A stretch of DNA of 64,000 bases from Trematomus loennbergii (taxonomy: Eukaryota > Chordata > Actinopteri > Perciformes > Nototheniidae). Positions 1 to 32,168 of this stretch are shown in pieces. Location of the stretch: assembly GCA_012861695.1 (NCBI GenBank), contig JAAOOA010000152.1, positions 1-64,000 on the forward strand, read 5' to 3'. Below the pieces are notes generated by a model. The model searched no databases and was not told where the DNA came from. It saw only the letters and a list, made by a program, of their open reading frames with translations. The stretch's first letter is position 1. Every line of letters starts with the position of its first letter. The position numbers and the translations under genes are program-made.

Positions 1-742
1 AGCCGTGACGTCATCTTCAATGCGAACCACAGAAAAACAACATCAGCCGTTAGCTGTTAGCACTCAGAGCTCACAGCTCCTCATTCTGTTCAGAAACTAG
101 ACAAAAGTGAAACAAGTACAAACCACAGACTGCCTGTGTCATGGTGAATACAGTCGCTGCTTTATTTATGTCTGTATAGGCCGTTGTTGTGAGTGTGGAC
201 GGTCGGGCATATACTGCGTTAGCTTAGCCGATCTCCATCTAGAAAACACGCATTTTAAAAGGTTCTTCGCCTGCCGTCTGTCTGCAGACTTGACAAAGCA
301 TTAATTCATGGTTTTTACTAACCGGTATCAGTATGTTGTTACTTCGGCATCATTTTGAAACGTGTATTACAATTAAATCACGGTCAAATAGTTCATGTTA
401 TGTTGTAGCCCCCTTGCCAGCGATTCTCTCTCTAGTTTAGCATACTCAGCCCGACTCAGCCCTGTTTGTTGGCCCGCTAAGAACCTCGATTTTATGGGGC
501 CAAAAAACTGTGAAATAGTACCCGCTAGCCGGTACTACGCCAAGTGGAAACGCAACCAAAAACGGGCCGTGCACGGCACGCTTAAACCGCGCTCCGCGCT
601 TTAGTGGAAATGCGCCATAACTCTGCAAACCGGCCGTTAGAAGAGCAGGCAGTGGTGTATCAACTTAAAGCTGGGAGCCTGAGGACTTGTAGAATAGAAC
701 TCATTAACATTCAGGTATCTCAAGGAACCCTAAGGAATATGG
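1..742. other. Non-coding, no gene recognised; probable degraded transposon at 400-620
   Basis: Short frames only. The stretch around 400-620 contains gtggaaacgcaacc and gtggaaatgcgcc flanking a GC-rich run with gggccgtgcacggc. This resembles fish Harbinger-type MITEs, but I could not define both ends. Confidence 0.35.
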
Positions 743-750
743 CCCAGATC

Positions 751-1352
751 TAGTCTTGTCTCGATAATTAATTTTGTTGGACGATACATTTTTCCCGAAA
801 TTATTACGATAAACGATAATATTGTCGGCACCGTTGTAAGACCATTTTAGACCACTGACATAATGATAATATATAATAATAATTCAAGTACATCCTTTCA
901 AACAGAACTTTTTTATTGAACATTCAACATTGAAAATTAAATGTGAAATAATATTCAAATATATAAATTATATATAAAAATAAACAAATAAATTAAATGA
1001 TAACATATTAATTAAATCTCACACAACCGTAGGTTCGCCTCCTTGATTTGGCTTAAATCCAAAAATATTCCCACACCGGAGATAGAGTTAGGTTTTGCAA
1101 CCAATTCCATTTAACTTAAAATGCTCCTCAAGTAAGTCACACGTTGTCTCCTGCTTGTCTCTATATTATTAATTTGGCTGCCTGCTGCACGCCGAGTGTC
1201 CTGACCTGGCTGTGTGTGAGCCACAGCGCGCCTGGCTAAAATGCTGGTCACATCCTTATGTAAACGGCAATTTATCGAGGTCAGAAAAGTTATCGAGTTC
1301 ATTTTTATTTATCGTACGATAAGTCAATTAATTGCTTATCGCGACAGGCCTA
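751..1352. mobile_element. hAT-like non-autonomous element
   Basis: The left end TAGTCTTGTCTCGATAA and right end TTATCGCGACAGGCCTA (reverse complement TAGGCCTGTCGCGATAA) are imperfect terminal inverted repeats with further scattered cgata/tatcg motifs. The flanking 8-mers cccagatc (743-750) and ccgagatc (1353-1360) match at 7 of 8, fitting an aged hAT target duplication. The interior is AT-rich and has no transposase. At 602 bp it is a MITE-sized deletion derivative. Confidence 0.75.
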
Positions 1353-1360
1353 CCGAGATC

Positions 1361-3313
1361 TGTGGTTTTCAGAAAAATGTTAAATCCATACCATCGAACA
1401 CTTCCACGAGAGAGGGCGACAATATTCAGATATCAGGATATAGAGTCGTTTCCATTCCTCATTTAAACTCCTTAAGATTTTCAACAATCAGTTTCCCTTT
1501 GTCTGGAGAGGAAGCTAAAAGCTAAAGCTTTTCTCCATGTATATGTTTTGTTATGAAAATGATTTGATCTGAAAGTGGTTTTGTTCAAATCCTCTCAGGT
1601 TCCATGCACACGTCCACAAGCAGACTTTGTTGTTGTGAAACTCTGCCATGGAAGCTTTGCAGTAAAAACGATCACCGTAGTGTTACACTGCACAAAATGC
1701 TGACTTCACTTTCTCCACATGGAAAGAACAAAAAAGAATATAGTATAAGGGTGTGTGGCTTTCAGACAAGCAGGGGCCTTTTTTTACTGAACAAATGTCT
1801 TTGAAGCTTCTGCATTTCAAATTAAAAAAAAAGGGAGAAAAAAAATTGGCTCCTGAACAAAAGGAAGAGTGGCAGTTGACGGTGGATTCAGGAACTAACC
1901 TACAAGAGCCGGCTTGCTCCTGCTCTCAACAACAAGCTATCAAAAACAGGTCGCGCTACTTCCTGCCCATAAACGCTCCTGTGATTGATGATCTGTTTTA
2001 TGTTTGTTTTGACTGGCTGAAGTCCAGATTTGCTGGACGGGGATAGGCACGTGCATGCTGGTGGAGGAAGTGGAGGATAACTATGAGAGGGGGGGGCGGG
2101 GGGGTTCTCTTGACTGAAAAGTAAAAGTGTGTGCGGAGGTGGATTTTCCCCTGCCGCACCCACATGACAGGGAATGAAGACACAAAGCGAGAGCAGATGA
2201 ATAGTGTGTGAGCATTGGAAATGTGAAGCCCTCCTACACACATGTCTGTGAGTCAGGGCGTCAGAAGGTCATGGTCAGCCCTCCTCCTTCCTCCTTCCTC
2301 CTTCCTCCTTCCTCCTTCTACCTCCTCCTCCGTCGGTAGAATAAAAACCCAATTTCCGACTACTTCTGCTTCGATAGAAAAGCCAGAGTCCCAGCCTTAC
2401 TTTCAGCTCTGTGTTTTTGTTCAGTTTTTCAGTTATAGGTCGTTAAGGTCAGGCTAGGCTGAAATCCTTGGTCTCAGATTTGTGTGTGCATAAGTTGTGG
2501 TATTTGTTGATTGTTGAAGGAAAAAATACTTTCAGATTCCAGTATGAATCAAAATACAGCTTTGTTCCAGTTTTTAAATAAATACTTAGAAATGTGTGAC
2601 GCACAAGAAAAGCTGAACTCAACAAACCTTAGTTGTTACAAAATAGTTTTTTGAAGTTCAATGAATCTTACGTCCTTTTAGTACATTTGAACTTATGTTT
2701 TAGATGCCCGATTCATTTTCTTATTGGAAATATACCTGCTCTTAGCACTCACACAGTGTCTTTTGGAAAGTCATTTATCAACCAGTGCTGCTGAAAACTT
2801 TATAGGCTAAATATCTACCAAACAGAGAAGTAGACTGAGAAGGTCAACATACAATGTACACCTTCAGATTACCTAGCAACAACATGCTAGCTTCTCTAAA
2901 GTTGTCTCAATTCACACACTGATGGTTTTACATTGTTATGATAGCTTCTACTAGAGAGAAACTCCCTCTGGAGGGAACACAGAGCCTTTGGAGACCATTT
3001 ACATGCACACCTATATAACACACTACTATTAATTAGCCATTTTTCCTTAGTGAAAGTATTATATGTTTAAAACATGGTAAAATATAGCATATATGTAGTC
3101 AGAGCCCAGTGATACATTACCTACTGTGCTTATCAGAACACTTGGATAAGTAGATATTAGAGGTAGCTTGCTAACTATGAACAAATATCATTTTGTTCTT
3201 TGGTGTGTTATCTTCTCTGTACCTTTTTTAATGTACCTTTTTAACGCCGTAAATGTCCCAACACATACATTTCTGATTCATAAACAAAAGCCTGGCCTAA
3301 AAGCTAGGTTTTG
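1361..3313. other. Non-coding, AT-rich sequence with a CCT/CCTT tract
   Basis: No conserved reading frame. It includes a G-run near 2090-2104 and a (CCTCCTT)n pyrimidine stretch at about 2280-2328. Around 2950-3030 is a dispersed repeat (sharing agcctttggagaccattt) with a second copy beside the 57-bp array at 55120-55190. This is presumably part of etv6 intron 2. Confidence 0.5.
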
Positions 3314-6300
3314 GCAGTGGAGGTGCAGTTGTTACAGTGGAGGTGCAGTTATTACAGTGGAGTGCAGTTGTTACAGTGGAGGGGCAGTTGTTACAGTGGA
3401 GGTGCAGTTGTTACAGTGGAGGTGCAGTTATTACAGTGGAGGTGCAGTTGTTACAGTGGAGGTGCAGTTGTTACAGTGGAGGGGCAGTTGTTACAGTGGA
3501 GGTGCAGTTGTTACAGTGGAGGTGCAGTTGTTACAGTGGAGGTGCAGTTGTTACAGTGGAGGTGCAGTTATTACAGTGGAGGTGCAGTTGTTACAGTGGA
3601 GGTGCAGTTGTTACAGTGGAGGGGCAGTTGTTACAGTGGAGGTGCAGTTGTTACAGTGGAGGTGCAGTTATTACAGTGGAGGTGCAGTTGTTACAGTGGA
3701 GGTGCAGTTATTACAGAGGAGGGGCAGTTGTTACAGTGGAGGGGCAGTTGTTACAGTGGAGGTGCAGTTATTACAGTGGAGGTGCAGTTGTTACAGTGGA
3801 GGTGCAGTTGTTAGAGTGGAGGTGCAGTTATTACAGTGGAGGGGCAGTTGTTAGAGTGGAGGTGCAGTTATTACAGTGGAGGTGCAGTTGTTACAGTGGA
3901 GGTGCAGTTGTTACAGTGGAGGGCAGTTGTTACAGTGGAGTGCAGTTATTACAGTGGAGGGGCAGTTGTTAGAGTGGAGGTGCAGTTGTTACAGTGGAGG
4001 TGCAGTTGTTACAGTGGAGGGGGAGTTGTTAGAGTGGAGGTGCAGTTATTACAGTGGAGGTGCAGTTGTTACAGTGGAGGTGCAGTTGTTACAGTGGAGG
4101 TGCAGTTGTTACAGTGGAGGTGCAGTTGTTTACAGTGGAGGTGCAGTTGTTACAGTGGAGGTGCAGTTGTTACAGTGGAGGTGCAGTTGTTACAGTGGAG
4201 GTGCAGTTATTACAGTGGAGGTGCAGTTGTTACAGTGGAGGTGCAGTTGTTACAGTGGAGGTGCAGTTGTTACAGAGGAGGTGCAGTTGTTACAGTGGAG
4301 GGGCAGTTGTTACAGTGGAGGGGCAGTTGTTACAGTGGAGGTGCAGTTGTTACAGAGGAGGTGCAGTTGTTACAGTGGAGGGGCAGTTGTTACAGTGGAG
4401 GGGCAGTTGTTTACAGTGGAGGGGCAGTTGTTACAGTGGAGGTGCAGTTGTTACAGTGGAGGTGCAGTTATTACAGTGGAGGTGCAGTTGTTACAGTGGA
4501 GGTGCAGTTGTTACAGTGGAGGTGCAGTTGTTACAGTGGAGGTGCAGTTGTTACAGTGGAGGTGCAGTTGTTACAGTGGAGGTGCAGTTGTTACAGTGGA
4601 GGTGCAGTTGTTACAGTGGAGGTGCAGTTGTTACAGTGGAGGTGCAGTTATTACAGTGGAGGTGCAGTTGTTACAGTGGAGGTGCAGTTGTTACAGTGGA
4701 GGTGCAGTTGTTACAGTGGAGGTGCAGTTATTACAGTGGAGGTGCAGTTGTTACAGTGGAGGTGCAGTTGTTACAGTGGAGGTGCAGTTATTACAGTGGA
4801 GGTGCAGTTGTTACAGTGGAGGTGCAGTTGTTACAGTGGAGGTGCAGTTATTACAGTGGAGGTGCAGTTGTTACAGTGGAGGGCAGTTGTTACAGTGGAG
4901 GTGCAGTTGTTACAGTGGAGTGCAGTTGTTACAGTGGAGGTGCAGTTGTTACAATGGAGGGGCAGTTGTTACAGAGGAGGTGCAGTTGTTACAGTGGAGG
5001 GGCAGTTGTTACAGTGGAGGGGCAGTTGTTACAGTGGAGGGGCAGTTGTTACAGTGGAGGGGCAGTTGTTACAGTGGATGGGCAGTTGTTACAGTGGATG
5101 GGCAGTTGTTACAGTGGATGGGCAGTTGTTACAGTGGAGGGGCAGTTGTTACAGTGGAGGGGCAGTTGTTACAGAGGAGGGGCAGTTGTTACAGTGGAGG
5201 GGCAGTTGTTACAGTGGAGGTGCAGTTATTACAGTGGAGGTGCAGTTGTTACAGTGGAGGTGCAGTTGTTACAGTGGAGGTGCAGTTGTTACAGTGGAGG
5301 TGCAGTTGTTACAGTGGAGGTGCAGTTGTTACAGTGGAGGTGCAGTTGTTACAGTGGAGGTGCAGTTGTTACAGTGGAGGTGCAGTTATTACAGTGGAGG
5401 TGCAGTTGTTACAGTGGAGGTGCAGTTATTACAGTGGAGGTGCAGTTGTTACAGTGGAGGTGCAGTTGTTACAGTGGAGGTGCAGTTATTACAGTGGAGG
5501 TGCAGTTGTTACAGTGGAGGTGCAGTTGTTACAGTGGAGGTGCAGTTGTTACAGTGGAGGGGCAGTTGTTACAGTGGAGTGCAGTTGTTACAGTGGAGGT
5601 GCAGTTGTTACAGTGGAGGTGCAGTTGTTACAATGGAGGGGCAGTTGTTACAGAGGAGGTGCAGTTGTTACAGTGGAGGGGCAGTTTTACAGTGGAGGGG
5701 CAGTTGTTACAGTGGAGGGGCAGTTGTTACAGTGGAGGGGCAGTTGTTACAGTGGAGGGGCAGTTGTTACAGTGGATGGGCAGTTGTTACAGTGGATGGG
5801 CAGTTGTTACAGTGGAGGGGCAGTTGTTACAGTGGAGGGGCAGTTGTTACAGAGGAGGGGCAGTTGTTACAGTGGGGGGGCAGTTGTTACAGAGGAGGGG
5901 CAGTTGTTACAGAGGAGGGGCAGTTGTTACAGAGGAGGGGCAGTTGTTACAGAGGAGGGGCAGTTGTTACAGTGGAGGGGCAGTTGTTACAGTGGAGGGG
6001 CAGTTGTTACAGTGGAGGGGCAGTTGTTACAGTGGAGGGGGAGTTGTTACAGTGGAGGGGCAGTTGTTACAGTGGAGGTGCAGTTGTTACAGTGGAGGTG
6101 CAGTTGTTACAGTGGAGGTGCAGTTGTTACAGTGGAAGGGCAGTTGTTACAGTGGAGGGGCAGTTGTTACAGTGGAGGTGCAGTTGTTACAGTGGAGGGG
6201 CAGTTGTTACAGTGGAGGGGCAGTTGTTACAGTGGAGGGGGATTGTTACAGTGGAGGGGGTTGTTACAGTGGAGGGGGAGTTGTTACAGTGGAGGGGCAG

Positions 6301-7618
6301 TTGTTACAGTGGAGGTGCAGTTGTTACAGTGGGGGGGCAGTTGTTGCAGTGGAGGGGCAGTTGTTACAGAGGAGGGGCAGTTGTTACAGTGGGGGGGCAG
6401 TTGTTACAGAGGAGGGGCAGTTGTTACAGAGGAGGGGCAGTTGTTACAGAGGAGGGCAGTTGTTACAGTGGAGGGGCAGTTGTTACAGAGGAGGGGCAGT
6501 TGTTACAGAGGAGGGGCAGTTGTTACAGTGGAGGGGGAGTTGTTACAGTGGAGGGGCAGTTGTTACAGTGGAGGGGCAGTTGTTACAGTGGAGGGCAGTT
6601 GTTACAGTGGAGGGGGAGTTGTTACAGAGGAGGGGCAGTTGTTACAGAGGAGGTGCAGTTGTTAGAGTGGAGGGGCAGTTGTTACAGTGGACGGGCAGTT
6701 GTTACAGTGGAGGGGCAGTTGTTACAGTGGAGGGGAGTTGTTACAGTGGAGGGGGAGTTGTTACAGTGGAGGGGCAGTTGTTACAGTGGAGGTGCAGTTG
6801 TTACAGTGGAGGGGCAGTTGTTACAGTGGAGGGGGAGTTGTTACAGAGGAGGGGCAGTTGTTACAGAGGAGGTGCAGTTGTTAGAGTGGAGGGGGAGTTG
6901 TTACAGTGGAGGGGCAGTTGTTACAGTGTAGGTGCAGTTGTTACAGTGGAGGGGCAGTTGTTACAGAGGAGGGGCAGTTGTTACAGAGGAGGGGCAGTTG
7001 TTACAGAGGAGGGGCAGTTGTTACAGAGGAGGGGCAGTTGTTACAGAGGAGGGGCAGTTGTTACAGAGGAGGGGCAGTTGTTACAGTGGAGGGGCAGTTG
7101 TTACAGTGGAGGTGCAGTTGTTACAGTGGAGGGGGAGTTGTTTCAGTGGAGGGGCAGTTGTTACAGTGGAGTGGCAGTTGTTACAGTGGAGGGGCAGTTG
7201 TTACAGTGGAGGGGCAGTTGTTACAGTGGAGGGGCAGTTGTTACAGTGGAGGGGCAGTTGTTACAGTGGAGGTGCAGTTGTTAGAGTGGAGGGGGAGTTG
7301 TTACAGAGGAGGGGCAGTTGTTACAGTGGAGGGGGAGTTGTTACAGTGGAGGGCAGTTGTTACAGTGGAGGGGGAGTTGTTACAGTGGAGGGGCAGTTGT
7401 TACAGTGGAGGTGCAGTTGTTACAGTGGAGGGGCAGTTGTTACAGAGGAGGGGCAGTTGTTACAGAGGAGGGGCAGTTGTTACAGAGGAGGGGCAGTTGT
7501 TACAGAGGAGGGGCAGTTGTTACAGAGGAGGGGCAGTTGTTACAGAGGAGGGGCAGTTGTTACAGAGTAGGGCAGTTGTTACAGAGGAGGGGCAGTTGTT
7601 ACAGAGGAGGGGCAGTTG
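3314..7618. repeat. 4.3-kb minisatellite, 20-bp unit
   Basis: The unit is ggtgcagttgttacagtgga and permutations; about 215 copies. Variants are regionally sorted. The left part mixes gttgttac and gttattac units with ggaggtgcag. From about 5080 ggatgggcag units appear. To the right ggaggggcag dominates and acagaggagg units become frequent (for example 6960-7080 and 7440-7610). Indel variants such as gtggagtgcag break the period. Because 20 is not divisible by 3, the protein-level period is 20 residues in each + frame, and the unit lacks stops, giving open frames of about 1,000 codons that are not genes. It is transcribed only if etv6 intron 2 spans it. Confidence 0.98.
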
Positions 7619-7922
7619 TGCAGCAGTGAGTGTTAGCGGGACGTCCACAGCAGGACGGACCTCATTAACTCGTCTGGCTTCTGTACCGCAACAACGAAAC
7701 AAGATACCAGTGATCTCATCCTCCTCCTCCTCCTCCTCCCTTCATTCATCCCAAGCGCTCATGAGTTGCCTTGGCAACTTGTGCGCTCTGTATGTGCATG
7801 AGCGGGGGCCTGAGAAACCCACAAAGTGAAAATTATGTGTCATCAGAGAGGATTAGGAGCCCACGGTTTAGTCAAGGGCTCAGGATCCCGCTGCTGTCGT
7901 GCTGGAGGGTTTTATTCAATAT

Positions 7923-7925
<3 letters not shown>

Positions 7926-8004
<79 letters not shown>
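7926..8004. repeat. (CA)n microsatellite
   Basis: Two pure CA runs joined by a single missing base (cacaccacac at about 7964). Confidence 0.97.
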
Positions 8005-8006
<2 letters not shown>

Positions 8007-8167
8007 ATATAAATGTGCTTTCATGATCGAATCGATGCCTTCAATACAGGCAGAGACTGACAAGGAAGACTGAAATGGACTTTCTTCCTGTAACCTGTAA
8101 CACATCTGTAACAAGATTCTTTGACAGAAACCAGAAGCAGAAAGAACACATTGATCAGCTCACAGAG

Positions 8168-8203
8168 GTGTGTGAGTGTGTGTGAGTGTGTGTGAGTGTG
8201 TGT
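8168..8203. repeat. 10-bp tandem repeat (gtgtgtgagt)
   Basis: Three and a half copies of gtgtgtgagt, a microsatellite-like tract. Confidence 0.9.
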
Positions 8204-9001
8204 CAAGGTCTGCTGTTCTCCTCTCAGTGCCTGACCAGGCCATCCATATTTTCTCCACCTCTAAGGAGGTCTGTTCCCCTGGCTGCAGTGCTTCAGAGAG
8301 TTTTCCTTCTTGTTATAGATCGCATTGAAGTAAGATACGAAATAAGATCCAGAAACTCATAACGTGAATGTGACTCAGGTTTAACAGCTGAAATCAGATC
8401 GGCTCCGACAATCGAGCTTTGTGATTCACAAACACAACTGTCATAGTCCTGGCAGCCTGAAGCAACGTTGGCATGGAGGAGGAAAAACCTTTCTGTTGCT
8501 CACTGTCAATGTAGCTTTGTATGATGCCAGCACATGGAAAAGATTGAAACACCTGAACGGCTGTAGCAACATAGATTTACAAAGCTTCTACTAGGAGTTT
8601 CCAATGTCTGTTGGAATATTTCATGACTTCATCATCTTAAATAAAATAAGAAATCTTCACACACATCTTTTATAAATGTGTTGGGGCCAGAATAGGTGAG
8701 ACAGTCATGAGAGAGGGGCTGAAGTCTCTGTGTGTGTTCTGGCTGAGTATCTGTTTCCTTCCTCTTTCTTTAGTCCTTTAGCAATAGCTGCTTTCCTCTG
8801 GTCCTCCCACACTCTGCTCTCCTCACTCTTTCCTTTCTGTTTCTACTCTTCCTCTCCTCTTCTCCGTCCTGCTGTCTGATAATAAACCTCCCGCGTCGCT
8901 CTCTAACCTTCCCGACAGGAAGTTTCCTGTGCTGAAACAGAGCCCACGCTGGATTGCTTCCTGCCAAAGTGCGTTGTGGGACACGTTTGTTTGGGCCCCC
9001 T

Positions 9002-9037
9002 TCCTCCTCCTCCTCCTCCTCCTCCTCCTCCTCCTCC
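9002..9037. repeat. (CCT)n microsatellite
   Basis: A pure trinucleotide run of about 12 repeats. It produces short Leu, Ser or Pro homopolymer frames with no other coding support. Confidence 0.95.
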
Positions 9038-11479
9038 CTTGTGCTCCCCTTGGTGCTTCCTCCTCTGGGCTCTGTGCAGATGGCTGGGGCCGGCAGACCG
9101 GATCTCGGAGGGGTTTTGGCAGAGCAGCACCTCTCTGGCTCTGGAGAGAGCATACCGCAGCCATGACCCCCTGACCCCGGCTGCACTGCTGCCCCCCCCC
9201 CTGGCCTCAACACTCTCAGTCAGCCACGAGAGAGCAACGTACAGCTGCTGATTCTAAACTGAAAGAAAGCCAGTCATGTAGTCAGGAGGATTCCAGTGCA
9301 TATGTTCCTGTTAGAAGTCCAGTTATGACGAGAGGTATTTCAATGTGTTCTCTAACTCCTGATAAATTGAGCATTTGAAATTGCTAAGGTGCAGACCTTT
9401 ATTTTGACCGAAGGAATTCATGACAATAACAATCAGGGCAGTTTACATTCCCCACAAGCTCAGGTTGATTAGCATTGGAAACGCTACATGACAACGTCAA
9501 TAAACCACAGCCCCGCCTCTCAGAGACTGGAACCACATATTGACTATGGTTACTTTTAGCATCTATTCATGACCACACAGATATATTCAAACTTTTGTCA
9601 CTTTGCATAATCACATTGATAATGAATTGAACTGCTTCTATGCATTGGTGTCTATATCTATTACTGCAGTGAGAGAGGTCAGTGAACGTTGTTATACCAA
9701 TGTATGATGGCAATAAAGATATTCTGACCTGCTTCAATCATCAATCATACATTATAAATAGAGATTAGAAGGAGATGTACATACAGCATAGTAAACAGAC
9801 TATAGGTGTGATTCCTGCTGTGGTGAACAAGCCAATCATTTGAAAGAAGTAGAAACCTAGCAAAGCAAAAACAAAGACATATAGTTCCCTATGTGCCCTC
9901 CACCAGCTCCTGTGGCTGTGGAACACCTTAATCCCGTTCCCTACACTTTCTGGGGTCGTGTGCTGACAGGCTGAGGTCAGAGCCTGGCGGGCCGTACGCC
10001 GTGCTTCAGATAACCCGAGCTTTCCCGCCTTATCGGCAGCACCCCGGCCACTATCTGAGCACAGAGCAGGAGAGAGAAGAGGAGGAATGGGAATCTACAC
10101 ATTTGATATTGATTGCACTCTGTGAAACTTCCTCTGTTTGACGGGTGGGGGGGGGAGGGGAGAATAGGCCTGAAAGCCAGCACAAGGTTCCTATTACTTC
10201 TGTAACAGTGACATTGGCGGCCAGAGATAACAGCTGTCAGACTCCCAGAGGAAGTGTTCGAGGCTGTGATAAGTGAGAAGTAAGGAATGAGTGCTTCTGC
10301 TGCGTGTGGGTGTCATGGATTCTGAGCGCAGACACACACTGCTGCGAGTCTGCATGTGTGTGAAAGAGAGAGGGGGGCGGGTCTGAGTCAGGCTGTAAAT
10401 CTTTGCACTAAAAAGAGTGCTAAATGATTCCATGAGTCAGCAGTTTCTTTGATATGCCTAATGAGATAAATAAGGGTAGAAAGATGGTTAATGTGATGCT
10501 TAAAAATATACTTCCTGTTAGGTCATGACATCACAGTCCCAGTCTCTTGTGAATGAACGTCTAGGATCAAAGGTATCAAACCAGGTGAGCTTTTGTTTTA
10601 CTCAGCCTAGCATTCCAATTAGCATCATCCTGGACCTATCCCAAAAGCAATGAGATGTTTCCACGGGGTTTTGGATCATTGCAGAACATGTGCTCTGTGG
10701 CAAACAACAGTTTAGGATATGAATACGTCCTGTTCAGCAAGATGATCTTAACTAATAATCCTGACTTTTCCTTTTCTCGATGAGTACGTCCAAAAGTGTC
10801 CCCGACAGCATTTGTAGTCACATTCTTCCGCCTTTTTAAAAAAGCTTCAAAATGCCCACGTGGGTTATTTACTGACATACTTTATATCATAGAATATTGA
10901 GCTCATGGATTGAGCTTGTGTTCATCACAGACCTGACCAAAAGCCAAGACACATGGATATTGAGAGGAACTAGAAGTGCAAACTGCTGACTCACCCTCTG
11001 TTGTTTGATACTCCTTCCTTCACTGTTTGCTGATAGGGTGAAGTAAGCCGTATCACTACACTTGCTTTTCTGATAAGATTATTCCTTAGTCCTGAAACCT
11101 CTTAGATTAATAGCACACAGTTTCATTTGACATAGAGTTGAGTTTTTTTGATGAACACACAGACATGAGTTTAAAGGATTTCAATTCATTCCAAAACATA
11201 ACTAAAGTAGAAAGATGATGTGCAAACACGGACCACTGCAGTACAGCTTACTAGAATCCTTGGATCAACAAATACAATCCTTTCATTGAAATGTAGCTGA
11301 AATGCTTGTTGGTCAGTAGTATACCAGTTCCCACGGTGACAGGGAAATAAGAGCTACTGTTTCCTCTCCCCCTCCACGTGTCTTCACCCCTTTATGCTCA
11401 GACTAAGAGAGTGTGTCCTCTGGAGTTCAGAGAGAGCAGCACAGTTCAGGATGGATCAAATAAAATCACAGTCTTTCTT

Positions 11480-11890
11480 CTTTTTTGATCCTGCTGATTT
11501 ATTCTGTATTCTTCCCTTAACCTATCATCTCCTCATCTCTTATTCTCCCCTCCTCTCCCGCTCTGACTCTGTCTTCTCCTTCATCTTTCCCCCTCTCTTT
11601 ATCTCTGCTTATACGTTCCCGTAATCACTCACTCCTTTTGGCTTTTATCTCCACTTCCTCAATATCCTTTTTACTGCCTCTGCCTCCTTCCTTCCTCCCC
11701 CGCGCTTCCCCTCCTCCTTCCCTCCCTCCCTCCCTTTCACCCTCCCCTCCTTCCTGCCTTTGCTTCTTTTTTTCCTTCCTCAACTCAACCCCCCCCCCCT
11801 CCTTCTGCGTCCCTCCTCTGAGCTCATCCTTTTTTTCTCTTCCTTCCTTCCTTCCTTCCTTCCCCCGTCACCTCCACTTTGTCGCTCCTT
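11480..11890. repeat. Polypyrimidine (CT-rich) tract
   Basis: About 400 bp of C/T-biased sequence containing ccctccctccctccc and (CTTC)n runs, with few purines. It lies 500 bp before exon 3. Such tracts can adopt triplex structures; no function is shown here. Confidence 0.8.
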
Positions 11891-12389
11891 ATTAAAAACC
11901 TTCACTGGAAGACATGCTGCTCCAAAAACAAGTTCAAAAAAGAATTTAAGAAAAGTGATTTTGCTTGTTATAAGTCAAGAATCTGCCAGTTGAACAATGG
12001 AGAATTAGCTTGGTAAGACTTCTTGAAATAAGATGGGATATTTAGAGAAAGCAGATCTTGTAATCAGCTGGGAAAACTTATTTTGAACTATATTTGACCA
12101 GGATCAGGAGATGTTACAAAATAAGCCACACATGCTCAAAAGCTTTCTGTTTTCTGATGTTTTTCAAATATCAAGTAAGATTCTTCTTAAAACAAGATGT
12201 TTTCAAGGAGATACTTAAGATGCATTGTCTAAAAACAAGAACCTATTTCTCACTACATTGTTACGCCCCAAGTTATTATGTCTTATATCAAGTATAGGGA
12301 CATATTCTGACTAGAAGTTCAACTAATATACTTGTCAAGATTTGGAGTCTTTGTAGTGTGGTCTCACCCCCCCTCCTCTGTGTCTCCAG

Positions 12390-31775
<19,386 letters not shown>

Positions 31776-31941
31776 GGAACTAAGTTTATGAACTTATTAC
31801 TACTACAGCCGCTGATGCCTTTCAGAAGCAGCGTGAACAATCGCCGCTGAACCTGCAGCGCGTAGACGCTCGCTCTATCAGTCACACTCAGAAAGACTGT
31901 TTCTCATCATTGCCTTAGGAGAATATCTTCCAGAGTTCAAA

Positions 31942-31947
31942 AATAAA
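31942..31947 (+). terminator. Proximal polyadenylation signal of etv6
   Basis: AATAAA, 167 nt after the stop codon. It would give a very short 3' UTR. Confidence 0.5.
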
Positions 31948-32162
31948 ACGGCATCATGTGTTGTGATTTCCTGATGGACAGAGCTGAAAGACTTTCTACG
32001 TGTTCCCCTTTATTTCCAAATGAACTGCAAAAGCCAATCACTCTGAGCTTCTGTCACTTTGATGATTTTAATGTCTCCTCACCTGCATTATAAAGGAATT
32101 CTTGCTGTTTGTAAAAAGACAATTGGGTGTGTGCGTGTGTGACAGGAATGTTTTCACAATGG

Positions 32163-32168
32163 AATAAA
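32163..32168 (+). terminator. Distal polyadenylation signal of etv6
   Basis: AATAAA in a T-rich context, followed within about 25-40 nt by T and GT-rich sequence that resembles a downstream element. Confidence 0.5.

Larger units (their letters stand above)
7619..12389. other. Non-coding sequence upstream of etv6 exon 3
   Basis: No exon recognised. I looked for a fish etv6 exon 2 and did not find it here. The stretch contains the microsatellites listed separately, a LINE-like tail (ggcaataaagatattctg near 9709) and a polypyrimidine region at about 11480-11890. An AT-rich segment at 11900-12330, rich in aacaag, ttcaag and tcaagta motifs, resembles a common fish dispersed repeat and ends only about 60 bp before the exon 3 acceptor. 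Confidence 0.5.

Noticed and set aside
3314..7618. A CRISPR-like array of short repeats
   Set aside because: Units are directly adjacent with no unique spacers, and the host is a vertebrate.
3168..7829. Several + strand frames of about 200-1,080 codons with VQLLQWRCSCYSGGAV-type repeats
   Set aside because: Same explanation: a 20-bp stop-free unit read in three frames. The period is equal in all frames and units slip frame at every indel.
8770..9251. Overlapping frames with poly-Leu, poly-Glu or poly-Pro around the CCT repeat
   Set aside because: Produced by the trinucleotide repeat; no similarity to etv6 exon 2 or another protein was recognised.
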